Shown: positions 33,970-43,030 of the stretch, piece by piece
How the letters are laid out: the number at the start of each line of letters is the position of its first letter
How positions within the stretch are numbered: the stretch's first letter is position 1
Assembly (NCBI RefSeq): GCF_000148645.1
Contig: NC_014541.1
Location: 4,177,139-4,241,138, forward strand
DNA: 64,000 nt
Reading direction: 5' to 3'
Source of the DNA: Ferrimonas balearica DSM 9799
GTDB taxonomy: Bacteria; Pseudomonadota; Gammaproteobacteria; Enterobacterales; Shewanellaceae
The notes under the pieces: model-generated
Told to the model about the DNA's origin: nothing
The model's database searches: none
What the model saw: the letters and a program-made list of their open reading frames with translations, nothing else
Made by a program: the position numbers and the translations under genes

Positions 33970-34596
33970 ATGAAAAAGTTTGCTGTTGTCTTTGCTGTGC
34001 TGTCCATGTTCTCCACCCTGGCCCAGGCTGAGGGCAACCCTGAAGCGGGCAAGGCGAAAGCCGTGACCTGCATCGCCTGCCACGGAGCGGATGGCAACAG
34101 CCCCATTGAGATGTATCCGAAAATCGCCGGCCAACACACCGGCTACCTGGTTAAGCAGTTGAAGGAGTTCCGTCAGGCTGCCAAAACCGGTGGTCAGGAA
34201 GGCCGTAACGACCCCATCATGAGCGGCATGGCCATGGCACTGAGCGATGAAGACATCGCCGACGTGTCCGCCTACTTCGCCAGCCAGGCCATCAGTGAAG
34301 GCCCCGCTGCCGATGCTGCTGTACAAGAGAAAGGCCACCAGCTCTACATGGGCGGTGACGCTTCTCGTCAGATCACTGCCTGCGTTGCCTGCCACGGCGT
34401 CAAAGGTGAAGGCATGGGCCTGGCCGGTTACCCGGCACTGGCTGACCAGCATCCCGCCTACCTCAAGGCGCAGCTGGAGAAGTTCCGCAGCGGTGACCGC
34501 AACAACGATATGAACGGCATGATGGCCGGCGTCGCCAAGAACCTGAGCGACGAAGACATCGCCATCCTGGCGCAGTACATCTCCGCCATCGAGTAA
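33970..34596 (+). CDS. Diheme cytochrome c4
   Basis: This 208-residue periplasmic protein has a signal peptide (MKKFAVVFAVLSMFSTLAQA) and two similar halves, each with a CXXCH haem site (CIACH and CVACH) and a distal Met ligand (MSGMAMALSDEDI and MNGMMAGVAKNLSDEDI). It carries electrons to terminal oxidases. engB is divergent; Shewanella has the same neighbour order. Confidence 0.95.
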   Translation: MKKFAVVFAVLSMFSTLAQAEGNPEAGKAKAVTCIACHGADGNSPIEMYPKIAGQHTGYLVKQLKEFRQAAKTGGQEGRNDPIMSGMAMALSDEDIADVSAYFASQAISEGPAADAAVQEKGHQLYMGGDASRQITACVACHGVKGEGMGLAGYPALADQHPAYLKAQLEKFRSGDRNNDMNGMMAGVAKNLSDEDIAILAQYISAIE

Positions 34597-34611
34597 GACT
34601 CCCTCGCGGAG

Positions 34612-34639
34612 AAAAAGCGGGCCATCTGGCCCGCTTTTT
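34612..34639 (+). terminator. Terminator of cytochrome c4
   Basis: An AAAAAGCGGGCC-ATCT-GGCCCGCTTTTT hairpin, 15 bp after the stop. Confidence 0.92.
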
Positions 34640-34831
34640 GTTTTTCAGTCACTTTATCTACCCAGGGTCCAATTCCCAGAGATTCCCCTAAATGGTCAGA
34701 CCCTTTTCCAGGCGGACTCACCAATGGATACAATTTGGATACAGACAAGACCCATTGAGTTTGTAAGACATTTGCCATAGTTGGTGGCGGTAATGCCTGC
34801 GTTGTTAAAACCCCTTCTGCTGATAACCTTC

Positions 34832-34858
34832 GTTAAATCATTACCTTAGTGATTTAAC
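34832..34858. promoter_or_regulatory. 9-bp inverted repeat upstream of the Csr RNA
   Basis: GTTAAATCA (34832-34840) and TGATTTAAC (34850-34858) are perfect inverse copies with a 9-bp spacer, centred about 83 bp before the predicted RNA start. It is a likely activator site. The sequence does not match the GacA/UvrY consensus TGTAAG-N-CTTACA that I looked for. Confidence 0.5.
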
Positions 34859-34927
34859 AAAAAATATTGCGTTACATCTCATCACAAAAAAAGTTGCGAT
34901 CCAGCTCAAATTACGTAGAGTAGGCAC

Positions 34928-35314
34928 CGAAACGGAGCGGGTGACTGGTAACGGATATCAGCACCCACCAGGAAACTCTTTAGGATGAAGAGCGGCACTG
35001 GAAGCCACACTTAGGATAAGACGGGCCGGAGAGTCCGAACCCAAGGAAATTGGGTTTACAAGGATGGTACCTTGAACGTCAGGATGACGTGGTCGTTAGG
35101 AAGACGACTGACACTGTGTTACGGATGACGACACAGGAAAGAGAATAAAGGTCCGGAGTGACCACAAACAACAACTGCACGCATGGAAGCAGGCAATAAT
35201 AAGACGGAAGTCAGACCGGGAAGTCTCATCGCAGGTAGGGAATGCCTGGTTAAAGAATAGGGGAGTGTCTAAGACACCCTTGGTAAGGCGGCAGAGTAAT
35301 CTGCCGCCTTTTTT
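34928..35314 (+). ncRNA. csrB: CsrB/CsrC-family CsrA-sequestering RNA
   Basis: About 387 nt hold 19 GGA motifs, many in hairpin loops (CAGGATGACG, TAGGAAGACG, AAGGATGG, GGGAATGCC). They end in an AAGGCGGCAG / CTGCCGCCTT terminator plus T run. This is the signature of RNAs that titrate CsrA. A TTGCGA-N16-TAGAGT promoter (34894-34921) sets the start near 34928. The site between engB and yihI is where enterics carry csrC, so csrC is an equally good name. No protein-coding frame crosses it. Confidence 0.92.
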
Positions 35315-35365
35315 ATCATCGTTTTGCATATAATGGCCCCCATCGACGTCCCGACAGGAAACCCC

Positions 35366-36001
35366 ATGCTCTGCCCCCTGTGCCAGCACCCCGATACCGG
35401 CCATTACCACCAGGACAAGCGACGCCACTATTTCCAATGTCAGCGTTGCGATCTGGTGTTTGCCGATCCCGCCGCCCTGTTGCCTGCCCAGGCAGAGAAA
35501 GACCAATACGACAAGCACAACAATGACCCCGCTGACGCCGGTTACCGTCGCTTTCTGGCACGTCTGGCCACGCCACTGCAGGAGCGCCTGTCGCTGGGTG
35601 CTGAAGGGTTGGACTTTGGCTGTGGGCCGGGCCCCACCCTGTCGTTGATGATGACCGAAGCGGGTTTCCCCAGCGCCATCTATGATCCCTACTTCGCACC
35701 GGACCGCACTCCGCTGCGCCGCCAATACGATTTCATCACCTGCACCGAGGCGATCGAACACTTCTATCGCCCCGCGCGGGAGTGGCAACTGTTGGTGAGT
35801 CTGCTGAAGCCCGGCGCCTGGCTCGGCCTGATGACCAAGCTGGTGCGCGGCCCGCAGGCGTTTGCCCAGTGGCACTACAAGAACGACCCGACCCACGTCA
35901 GCTTTTTCAGCCAGCGTACCTTCGAGTATCTGGCCAAACGCGATGGCCTGGTGCTGGAGTTCATCGGCGCCGACGTTATTCTGCTGCAAAAACCGGCATA
36001 A
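35366..36001 (+). CDS. Class I SAM-dependent methyltransferase with zinc ribbon
   Basis: This 211-residue protein has an N-terminal zinc-ribbon-like CPLC...CQRC, then a Rossmann methyltransferase: motif I LDFGCGPGPTLSL, a TCTEAIEHF post-motif and LKPGAWLGLMTKL. The start is MLCPLC at 35366 with AGGAAA before it. A TATAAT at 35329 may drive it. The substrate is unknown. Confidence 0.85.
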   Translation: MLCPLCQHPDTGHYHQDKRRHYFQCQRCDLVFADPAALLPAQAEKDQYDKHNNDPADAGYRRFLARLATPLQERLSLGAEGLDFGCGPGPTLSLMMTEAGFPSAIYDPYFAPDRTPLRRQYDFITCTEAIEHFYRPAREWQLLVSLLKPGAWLGLMTKLVRGPQAFAQWHYKNDPTHVSFFSQRTFEYLAKRDGLVLEFIGADVILLQKPA

Positions 36002-36034
36002 TCTGGTATAAACCCGCCCCCTATTGGAGGCTCT

Positions 36035-36556
36035 ATGACCCGTATTAAGAAATCCCGAAAAGTAAATTCCAACGGCCCGACCCGGCCGGCCCGGGAGAAG
36101 GCCAACGCCGCCAAGGCCAGAGCCGGCAAGAAAGCCGGTAAAGGCCAGGCCAGCGGCAGCCGCCACAGCCAGTCCAAGCTGGCCCTGGCCCGCCAGGAGC
36201 GCGCCGAGACCGATCCGCGCCTGGGCAGCAAAACCCCGGTCGCCCTGTTCGTCGACAGCACCGCACCGGCCAAGCCGGCAGCCAAGGCACTGGCGCCGGA
36301 TGTGGAACTGGCCAAGCTGGAGGCGGATCCGCGCCTGAACCTGCTGCTGGAGCGCACTGAAGCCGGTGAGACCCTCAAGCCGAAGGATCAGCAGTGGCTT
36401 GACGCCACTCTGGACCGCATCGCTGACCTGATGCAGCAGCTGGGCCTGGATGTGGAAGAAGATGACGCGTTTGAGGAAGAGAACGCCGACGGCGAGCCGG
36501 ATCTGTTCAGCCGCTTTGAGCAGGGTGCCGACCTGCTGGATCAGTACAAGGAGTAA
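36035..36556 (+). CDS. yihI: Der GTPase-activating protein YihI
   Basis: This 173-residue protein is basic in its N-terminal third (KKSRKVNSNGPTRPAREKANAAK in parts) and acidic at its C-terminus (EEDDAFEEENADG), as in YihI, which stimulates the ribosome-assembly GTPase Der. It lies between the Csr RNA and hemN as in E. coli, and is followed after 2 bases by the DUF2489 gene. Confidence 0.93.
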   Translation: MTRIKKSRKVNSNGPTRPAREKANAAKARAGKKAGKGQASGSRHSQSKLALARQERAETDPRLGSKTPVALFVDSTAPAKPAAKALAPDVELAKLEADPRLNLLLERTEAGETLKPKDQQWLDATLDRIADLMQQLGLDVEEDDAFEEENADGEPDLFSRFEQGADLLDQYKE

Positions 36557-36558
36557 CA

Positions 36559-36996
36559 ATGCCAACATGGATGGTGGCCATCGCCACCGGGATCATCATC
36601 GCCCTGGCTGGCTACGCCGCTGCCCTGTTATGGCAATTGCGCCAGCAACGCCAACGTCAGGCCCGACTCAAGACTGAGCGCCGGGCCACGCTGGCGGAGC
36701 AGATCCAGCTTATCGCCAAAGCCTGTCTGGAAAAGCAGTGTGAGCCATCCGAAGGTGCACTGCGCCTGGTTAACCTGCTGCGCGCCCTGCCGGACAGCGA
36801 TATGGACGCCCTGCGTCAGCAGTATCCGGTACTGCACGAGCTGTTCGACAAGGTGGCCGACCACCCCATTCTGGACGCGCGCAAAGCGCTTAAGCGCAAT
36901 GAGCGCATGAAGCTGGATATGGAGCGCGCCCACTGGGAAGCTCGCCTGGGCCCGAAGCTGGACCCGGAGCTGACCCAACTGGCCGCGCTGCAGTAG
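36559..36996 (+). CDS. DUF2489 membrane-anchored protein
   Basis: This 145-residue protein has one N-terminal membrane helix (about 4-26) and a cytoplasmic helical domain (QIQLIAKACLEKQC, GALRLVNLLRALP). It matches the DUF2489 family that sits between yihI and hemN in Shewanella and Vibrio. Function unknown; it is likely co-transcribed with yihI. Confidence 0.88.
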   Translation: MPTWMVAIATGIIIALAGYAAALLWQLRQQRQRQARLKTERRATLAEQIQLIAKACLEKQCEPSEGALRLVNLLRALPDSDMDALRQQYPVLHELFDKVADHPILDARKALKRNERMKLDMERAHWEARLGPKLDPELTQLAALQ

Positions 36997-36999
36997 GCC

Positions 37000-37323
37000 C
37001 TACTCGGGACACTGAGGGGGCGCCAGCGAACGTGCCTCCAGCAGCCCCTTCAGTTGTCTGAGCTCGCCGGTGCAGGCGTCCAGCGCTTGCTGTGACGCCC
37101 TGGCCACCGAGTGCCAGCCCTTATCCTGATATTTGTCCACGTCCATGCGGTGCAACCCCGCCAGTGACGATACCCGACACCAGCGCTTCTGCAGTGCCGC
37201 GTCATCCACCTGCTGCCAATGGCTTATCGGCTGCACTTTTTTGCCGATTTCACACACTCCGGCCTGCGCCAGCGGCGTCAAAACGACGCAAAGTGCCACG
37301 GCTGTCACAACTCTCCCTAGCAT
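37000..37323 (-). CDS. Small periplasmic protein, unknown
   Basis: The 107 residues have a signal peptide (MLGRVVTAVALCVVLTPLAQA) and four Cys in the mature part (VCEIGKK, WCRVSS, DACTGE, PPQCPE), possibly two disulfides. The ATG at 37323 follows a very good AAGGAGGT. It is convergent with the DUF2489 gene with a 3-bp gap and divergent from hemN. I do not recognise the family. Confidence 0.75.
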   Translation of the reverse strand: MLGRVVTAVALCVVLTPLAQAGVCEIGKKVQPISHWQQVDDAALQKRWCRVSSLAGLHRMDVDKYQDKGWHSVARASQQALDACTGELRQLKGLLEARSLAPPQCPE

Positions 37324-37441
37324 TAACAACACCTCCTTCGCAATTCTGTTGCCACATTGGTCAAATTTGGGGCCATGATCAATGGCGAGGTCGGCCAAAA
37401 GGTGCATAATGCGGACAGTCCGATCCCAAGGAGACGCTTTC

Positions 37442-38812
37442 GTGCAGGATAAAATCAGCTGGAATCAGGCCCTGATTGAGAAATACAACTACTCTGGGCC
37501 CCGCTACACCTCATACCCGACCGCCATCGAATTCCATAAAGATTTTTCCGATGCCGATCTCCGTCAGGCCATCATCGGCTCTGACAAGCGCGACCTTTCC
37601 CTTTATATCCACGTGCCCTTCTGCCACAAGCTTTGCTACTACTGTGGCTGCAACAAGATCATCACTCGCCACCCGCATAAGGCAGACCAGTACCTGGACT
37701 ACCTCGAGCGTGAGATCAAAAACCGGGCACCGCTGTTCGCCGATTACACCGTTACCCAGATGCACTGGGGCGGCGGCACCCCGACCTTCCTCAACCACGA
37801 GCAGATCCGTCGCCTGACCGGCCTGTTGAAGCAGCACTTCAACTTCGCCAACGAAGGGGAGTTCTCCATCGAGATCGACCCGCGCGAGATTGAGCTGGAA
37901 ACCGTGGATGTGCTGAAAGAGGTTGGCTTTAACCGCATCTCCGTTGGCGTCCAGGACTTCAATAAGGACGTGCAGAAGGCGGTCAACCGCGAACAGGACG
38001 AGCAGTTTATCTTCGACCTGGTGAAGTACGCCCGCGAGCAGGGCTTCCAATCCACCAACGTTGACCTGATCTACGGCCTGCCGCACCAGACCCCGGAAAA
38101 CTTCCAGGAAACCCTGGAGCGCATCAAGGCGCTGAGCCCGGATCGCCTCTCCATCTTCAACTACGCGCACCTGCCGCACCGTTTTGCCGCACAGCGTAAG
38201 ATCCACGAAGAAGATCTGCCGAGCCCGCAGCAGAAGCTGAAGATCCTGGAAAACAGCATCAACACCCTGACCGGTGAAGGCTACCAGTTTATCGGCATGG
38301 ACCACTTCGCCAAGCCGGACGACGAGCTGGCCAAGCTGCAGCGCGCTGGCAAACTGCACCGTAACTTCCAGGGCTACACCACTCAGCCCGACGCCGACCT
38401 GCTGGGCCTGGGCGCTTCCGCCATCTCCAGCATCGGTAACGCTTACGCCCAGAACCAGGTGGCGCTGAAGGACTACTACGACGCCATCGACGCCGAAGGC
38501 CATGCGCTGGTGAAGGGCTGCTCTCTGGAGCGTGACGACTTTATCCGTCGTGCCGTGATCAAGCAGCTGATCTGCCACTTCGAGCTGGACACCACCACCA
38601 TCGAGCGTGACTGGGACATCAACTTCAACGAGTACTTCGCCGAAGACCTCAAGCTGTTGACCCCCTTCATCGAAGACCAGCTGGTGGAAGTGGAAGGCAA
38701 CATCATCCGCGTCACCGCCCAGGGCAACCTGCTGATCCGCAACATCTGCATGTGCTTCGACCGCTACCTGCGTGAGAAAGCCCGCCAGCAGCAGTTCAGC
38801 CGGGTTATCTGA
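37442..38812 (+). CDS. hemN: Oxygen-independent coproporphyrinogen III oxidase
   Basis: This 456-residue radical SAM enzyme of anaerobic haem synthesis decarboxylates coproporphyrinogen III twice. The full motif CHKLCYYCGC includes the fourth Cys lacking in the relative at 8948. Also seen: GPRYTSYPTAIEF, WGGGTPTFL, RISVGVQDF. The GTG at 37442 has AAGGAG before it and gives the E. coli length. Confidence 0.97.
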   Translation: MQDKISWNQALIEKYNYSGPRYTSYPTAIEFHKDFSDADLRQAIIGSDKRDLSLYIHVPFCHKLCYYCGCNKIITRHPHKADQYLDYLEREIKNRAPLFADYTVTQMHWGGGTPTFLNHEQIRRLTGLLKQHFNFANEGEFSIEIDPREIELETVDVLKEVGFNRISVGVQDFNKDVQKAVNREQDEQFIFDLVKYAREQGFQSTNVDLIYGLPHQTPENFQETLERIKALSPDRLSIFNYAHLPHRFAAQRKIHEEDLPSPQQKLKILENSINTLTGEGYQFIGMDHFAKPDDELAKLQRAGKLHRNFQGYTTQPDADLLGLGASAISSIGNAYAQNQVALKDYYDAIDAEGHALVKGCSLERDDFIRRAVIKQLICHFELDTTTIERDWDINFNEYFAEDLKLLTPFIEDQLVEVEGNIIRVTAQGNLLIRNICMCFDRYLREKARQQQFSRVI

Positions 38813-38822
38813 TCCCCGGGAC

Positions 38823-38852
38823 AAAAAAAGCCGCCAGCAGGCGGCTTTTTTT
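38823..38852. terminator. Bidirectional terminator, hemN and add
   Basis: An AAAAAAAGCCGCC-AGCA-GGCGGCTTTTTTT hairpin lies between the convergent genes. Confidence 0.93.
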
Positions 38853-38860
38853 ATGTCCGG

Positions 38861-39868
38861 TTACCCCCCGCGGGCAGCCTTGCGAGCCCGCAGCTGCGCA
38901 CGTTCCGCCTCGCTGATAAAAGCCAGCTCCAGGCCGTTGTGCTGGATCTGGCGCAACTGCTCAAGGGTCAGGCCGATACGCTGGTGCGCCATACGGTACT
39001 CAAACGGTACCGAGTTGGCGGAGACACCCGGGTCATCGGTGTTGAGACAAACCTTGATGCCCGCCTCAACAAACTGACGAATGGGGTGCACCTCGTAATC
39101 CGCCACGGAGTTTGCGTGCACATTGGAGGTGGGGCAGGATTCAATGCCGATGCCGCGCTCCGCCAGCATCGCCAGCAAACGGGGATCCTGAGTGGCGGTG
39201 GTGGCGTGGCCCAGACGAGTGGCGCCCAGCTCATTCACCGCCTGCCAGATGCTGCTCGGCGGCCCCGGTTCACCGGCATGGATGGTGACGTTCAGGCCAG
39301 CGTCACGCACCCGCTTAAAGTGGTCCACAAACAGGTCGCCCGGGAAGCCCTCTTCATCTCCGGCCAGATCACAGGCCACGAAGTGATCACGCTGGCGCAA
39401 AATCGCGTCCAGTTCACGGTGGCAGGCCTCCTGACCATCCCCCCGGCACAGAATGCCGATCAGGTTCACCTTCACCCCTGTGGCGCGGGCAGCGCTTTGA
39501 ACGCCATCAATCACCGCTTCCACCACACCGTCCATGGCCAGGCCATGAGGCCCCGCCATATAGGCCGGGGAGAAACGCAGCTCGGCGTAATCCACCCCTT
39601 CCAGGGCCAAATCTTCCACATTCTCCCGCGCCACCCGGTGCACCGCATTGAGATCCCCCAGTACCGCCACCTGATAATCCAGCTTGGCCAGCAGGGCTTC
39701 CACGGAGGGGCAACGGTCCACGACCTGAAGATAGGGGCGCAGGGCGGCGAGGGTATCGGCGGGCAGCGCGATATTAAAACGGCGACCAAGGTCCAGTACG
39801 GTTTCCGGACGGACGCTGCCGTCCAGATGGCGGTGCAGATCGGTCAGCACCAGAGAAGCATCAATCAT
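38861..39868 (-). CDS. add: Adenosine deaminase
   Basis: This 335-residue zinc enzyme turns adenosine to inosine for purine salvage. Metal and catalytic motifs: DLHRHLDGS (two His), HAGE (His and Glu), ATRLGHATTA (His), SCPTSN and NTDDPG (metal-binding and catalytic Asp). Length is normal. It is divergent from the DUF885 lipoprotein gene. Confidence 0.96.
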   Translation of the reverse strand: MIDASLVLTDLHRHLDGSVRPETVLDLGRRFNIALPADTLAALRPYLQVVDRCPSVEALLAKLDYQVAVLGDLNAVHRVARENVEDLALEGVDYAELRFSPAYMAGPHGLAMDGVVEAVIDGVQSAARATGVKVNLIGILCRGDGQEACHRELDAILRQRDHFVACDLAGDEEGFPGDLFVDHFKRVRDAGLNVTIHAGEPGPPSSIWQAVNELGATRLGHATTATQDPRLLAMLAERGIGIESCPTSNVHANSVADYEVHPIRQFVEAGIKVCLNTDDPGVSANSVPFEYRMAHQRIGLTLEQLRQIQHNGLELAFISEAERAQLRARKAARGG

Positions 39869-39994
39869 GGGTACAGTTCTGTTTTCTTATTGACCCGTTA
39901 TGCCATCCCAATTGGCACAACGAATCCGCTACAATGGCGCAACCCCGCTCCCAGGAGTCGGTGGAAAAGGATAACGAAAACAAGGAAAAAAACG

Positions 39995-41722
39995 ATGAAA
40001 AAGTGCCTGGGACTGGTGCTGTTGCTGCTGGCCGGCTGCGCCTCCACTCCGCCCCCCACCGAGCAACTCAACCAACTGATGGACGACACCTGGGCACAGC
40101 AGTTGGCGGCCTCACCGTCGCTGGCCCATCGCTATGGTGATGCCGACGCGGCCGGCCGGCTGTCTGACGTTTCTCCGGAATCCCTGGCGGCCCAAAACCG
40201 CGCTTACCAATCTCTGCTGGAGCGGGCCGAGGCGATCGACAGTGACAGTCTGTCGAGCCAGTCTCAGGTGGACCTCGCCATTCTGCTGGGGATCCTCAAC
40301 AACCAGGTCGACAGCTACCAGTACAAAGAACACCTGCTGCCCATCTCCTCAGAAGGCGGCTTCCACGCCTATGTGGCCAGCTTTGCCCGCAGTGCCCGAC
40401 TGGATGACGCCGAAGCGATCGAGCACTACCTCAGCCGTCTGCAGGCTCTGCCGGTCTACTTCGATCAACAGATAAGCTGGATGCGCCAGGGCATGGCGGA
40501 AGGGATCACCGTGCCCCGGGTGGTACTGCCGGGCTTTGAAGACAGCATCACCGCGTTTATTCCCGACAGCCCTGAGCAGAGCCTCTACTACCGCCCACTG
40601 GACGCATTGGGTGAGGAGCATGCCGATGCCAAAGCCCGGGGACTGAAACTGGTGTCTGAAGCGGTCATCCCCGCTTATCAGGGCTTCTACGACTTCTTCG
40701 TCAATGAATACCAGCCCGCTGCGCGCCAGACCATTGCCGCCAGCGACCTGCCCAACGGTCAGGCCTACTACGAAAACCGGGTACGCCACTTCACCACCCT
40801 GGGCATGAGCGCCGACGAGGTGCATCAACTGGGTTTGAACGAGGTGGCCCGTATCCGTGCTGAGATGGAGCAGGTGATTGCCGACCTGGGCTTTGAAGGC
40901 AGCTTTGCGGAGTTCCTCACCTTCCTGCGCACCGACCCCCAGTTCTATGCCACCAGCCCGGATGAGCTGCTGCGCTACGCCGCGTTCCTGTCCAAGCAGG
41001 CCGACGCCATGCTGCCCCGCTTCTTTACCACCCTGCCACGCACCCCCTATGGCATTAAGCAGGTTCCGGCCGAAATCGCGCCGAAATACACCACCGGACG
41101 TTACTCCGGCGCCAGCCGCGATGACCAGCCTGGCTACTACTGGGTCAACACCTACGCCCTCGATAAGCGCCCACTGTACGAGATGGAAGCCCTGACCCTG
41201 CACGAAGCGGTACCGGGCCACCACCTGCAGATCGCCCTGAGCCAGGAGCAGGAGGTGCACCTGCTGCGCCGTAACCACTACATCAGCGCCTTTGGTGAGG
41301 GTTGGGGCCTGTACGCTGAGAAGCTGGGCCTGGAAGGGGGCTTCTACCAGGACCCCTACAGCAACTTTGGCCGATTGACCTACGAGATGTGGCGGGCCTG
41401 CCGCCTGGTGGTGGACACCGGCATGCACGCCAAAGGCTGGAGCCGCGATCAGGCGCTGGCGTTCCTGGCGGACAACACCGCCCTGTCGCTGCACAATGTC
41501 GGCACTGAGATTGACCGCTACATCTCCTGGCCGGGTCAGGCGGTGTCCTACAAAGTCGGTGAACTGACCCTGTGGCGCCTGCGTCAGAAGGCCGAGGCGG
41601 AGTTGGGTGACCAGTTCGACCTCCGTGCCTTCCATGACCAGATCCTGGGTGGCGGCTCCATGCCGCTGGCCGAACTGGAGCGACAGCTGGATTTGTGGAT
41701 CAGCAGCCAGCGCCAGGGGTAA
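39995..41722 (+). CDS. DUF885 lipoprotein (putative metallopeptidase)
   Basis: This 575-residue protein has a lipobox (LLLAGC) in MKKCLGLVLLLLAGC and the DUF885 catalytic segment LTLHEAVPGHHLQ (HExxxxH-like zinc site), followed by AFGEGWGLYAEKLG with the third ligand Glu. DUF885 members are thought to be peptidases attached to the membrane. The start is the ATG at 39995 after AAGGAAAA. The long upstream frame is only the antisense of add. Confidence 0.9.
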   Translation: MKKCLGLVLLLLAGCASTPPPTEQLNQLMDDTWAQQLAASPSLAHRYGDADAAGRLSDVSPESLAAQNRAYQSLLERAEAIDSDSLSSQSQVDLAILLGILNNQVDSYQYKEHLLPISSEGGFHAYVASFARSARLDDAEAIEHYLSRLQALPVYFDQQISWMRQGMAEGITVPRVVLPGFEDSITAFIPDSPEQSLYYRPLDALGEEHADAKARGLKLVSEAVIPAYQGFYDFFVNEYQPAARQTIAASDLPNGQAYYENRVRHFTTLGMSADEVHQLGLNEVARIRAEMEQVIADLGFEGSFAEFLTFLRTDPQFYATSPDELLRYAAFLSKQADAMLPRFFTTLPRTPYGIKQVPAEIAPKYTTGRYSGASRDDQPGYYWVNTYALDKRPLYEMEALTLHEAVPGHHLQIALSQEQEVHLLRRNHYISAFGEGWGLYAEKLGLEGGFYQDPYSNFGRLTYEMWRACRLVVDTGMHAKGWSRDQALAFLADNTALSLHNVGTEIDRYISWPGQAVSYKVGELTLWRLRQKAEAELGDQFDLRAFHDQILGGGSMPLAELERQLDLWISSQRQG

Positions 41723-41774
41723 ACTCAAATCAGATTTCGCGGGGCCTCGGCCCCGCCTCACGTTGGGAGCCCTT

Positions 41775-42083
41775 ATGGACAAGCACACCGAAACCGAAGT
41801 GCAGGCCGCCGTTTTTCGCCGTCTGCTCAGCCACCTCGACAGCCACAAAGAGGTGCAGAACATCGACCTGATGATCCTCGCGGATTTCTGCCGCAACTGC
41901 CTGGCCAAATGGTACATGGCGGAAGCCGGTGAGCGGGGTGTTGAGGTGGATTATGATGCTGCGCGGGAAGCGATCTACGGCATGCCCTACAGCGAGTGGA
42001 AAGCCAACCACCAGCAACCAGCCACGCCAGAACAACTGGCCGCTTTCGAGGCCCGTCAGGCCGCTAAGAAAGCCAATTCATGA
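41775..42083 (+). CDS. DUF1244 protein
   Basis: The 102 residues match the short, highly conserved DUF1244 core: FRRLLSHLDSH, VQNIDLMILADFCRNCLAKWY. The paired Cys in FCRNC may bind metal. The start is the ATG at 41775. The stop overlaps the hydrolase start by 4 bases. Function unknown. Confidence 0.9.
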   Translation: MDKHTETEVQAAVFRRLLSHLDSHKEVQNIDLMILADFCRNCLAKWYMAEAGERGVEVDYDAAREAIYGMPYSEWKANHQQPATPEQLAAFEARQAAKKANS

Positions 42084-43030
42084 GCGTGGATTCACTGTGG
42101 CAGCAGGTCGAACAGGGCCAGTTTGCCGGTGTCGATGGGGTGGCGGTGCACTACGCCATATTGCGCCACCCCAACGAGCGGGGGGCCGTGGCTCTCTGTA
42201 CCGGCCGGGTGGAAACCTACCTGAAGTACGCTGAGCTGGTGGCTGAACTCTACGGGGCGGGCTTTACCCTCTACCTGTGGGACCACCGTGGGCAGGGCCT
42301 GTCCGGCCGGATGCTGGATAATCCCCACATCGGCCACGTGCGCCGCTTTGACGACTACATCGAAGATTTCCACCGCTTCTACCAACAACATATCGCCCCG
42401 GCAGGACACCGCTACCGCGCCCTGCTGGGTCACTCCATGGGTGGGGCCATTGCCACCGCTTACCTGCAGCGCTACCCCGAGCACTTCCAGGCTGCGGCCC
42501 TGTCTGCGCCCATGTACGGCATCCGGCTGCCGGTGGCCAAGGCGATACTGCAACCTCTGGTGTCGCTGTTGGCCAGCCTGACCCCGGGACGCTACGTCCC
42601 CGGCGGTCACGATTACGAGCCGGTGCGGTTTGAGGAAAACGAGTTAACCGGTGATGCCGGGCGATACCAAAGCTTTCGGGCCCTGTATGAGGCGCAGCCT
42701 CAGCTGCAGTTGGGTGATCCCAGCCTGAACTGGCTGAAAGAGGCGCTGCAACAGGTCGACCACCTGGCGGTGGCCGAGGTGACGGTGCCGATCCTGGTGA
42801 TGCAGGCGGGACAGGACAGCATTGTCGACAATGCTGCGCAATGCGCCTTTTGCGCGCGCCAGCCCCAACACCAGCTGATCCGCTACGACGGTGCCCGCCA
42901 TGAGATCCTGATCGAGCAGGACCCCATCCGCAGCGCCGCCATTACGGCGTCGATGCAGTGGTGGGAACGGCATGGAGCTGCTGCACCTTCAACAGTTTCA
43001 ACAGCGAATCAAGCGGCCGTGGCGCGCTGA
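42080..43030 (+). CDS. Alpha/beta hydrolase (lysophospholipase-like)
   Basis: This 316-residue serine hydrolase shows oxyanion segment CTGRVETYLKY, the helper LWDHRGQGLSGR and the nucleophile elbow LLGHSMGGAIA; the acid Asp is in QAGQDSIVDN and the His in DGARHEIL. It resembles PldB/monoacylglycerol lipase enzymes that cleave lysophospholipids. Its last 89 bases overlap the convergent GGDEF/EAL gene. Confidence 0.9.
   Translation: MSVDSLWQQVEQGQFAGVDGVAVHYAILRHPNERGAVALCTGRVETYLKYAELVAELYGAGFTLYLWDHRGQGLSGRMLDNPHIGHVRRFDDYIEDFHRFYQQHIAPAGHRYRALLGHSMGGAIATAYLQRYPEHFQAAALSAPMYGIRLPVAKAILQPLVSLLASLTPGRYVPGGHDYEPVRFEENELTGDAGRYQSFRALYEAQPQLQLGDPSLNWLKEALQQVDHLAVAEVTVPILVMQAGQDSIVDNAAQCAFCARQPQHQLIRYDGARHEILIEQDPIRSAAITASMQWWERHGAAAPSTVSTANQAAVAR

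Noticed and set aside
38939-39994. Long N-terminal extension of the DUF885 frame
   Set aside because: It is the antisense of add; the lipobox and ribosome site place the start at 39995.
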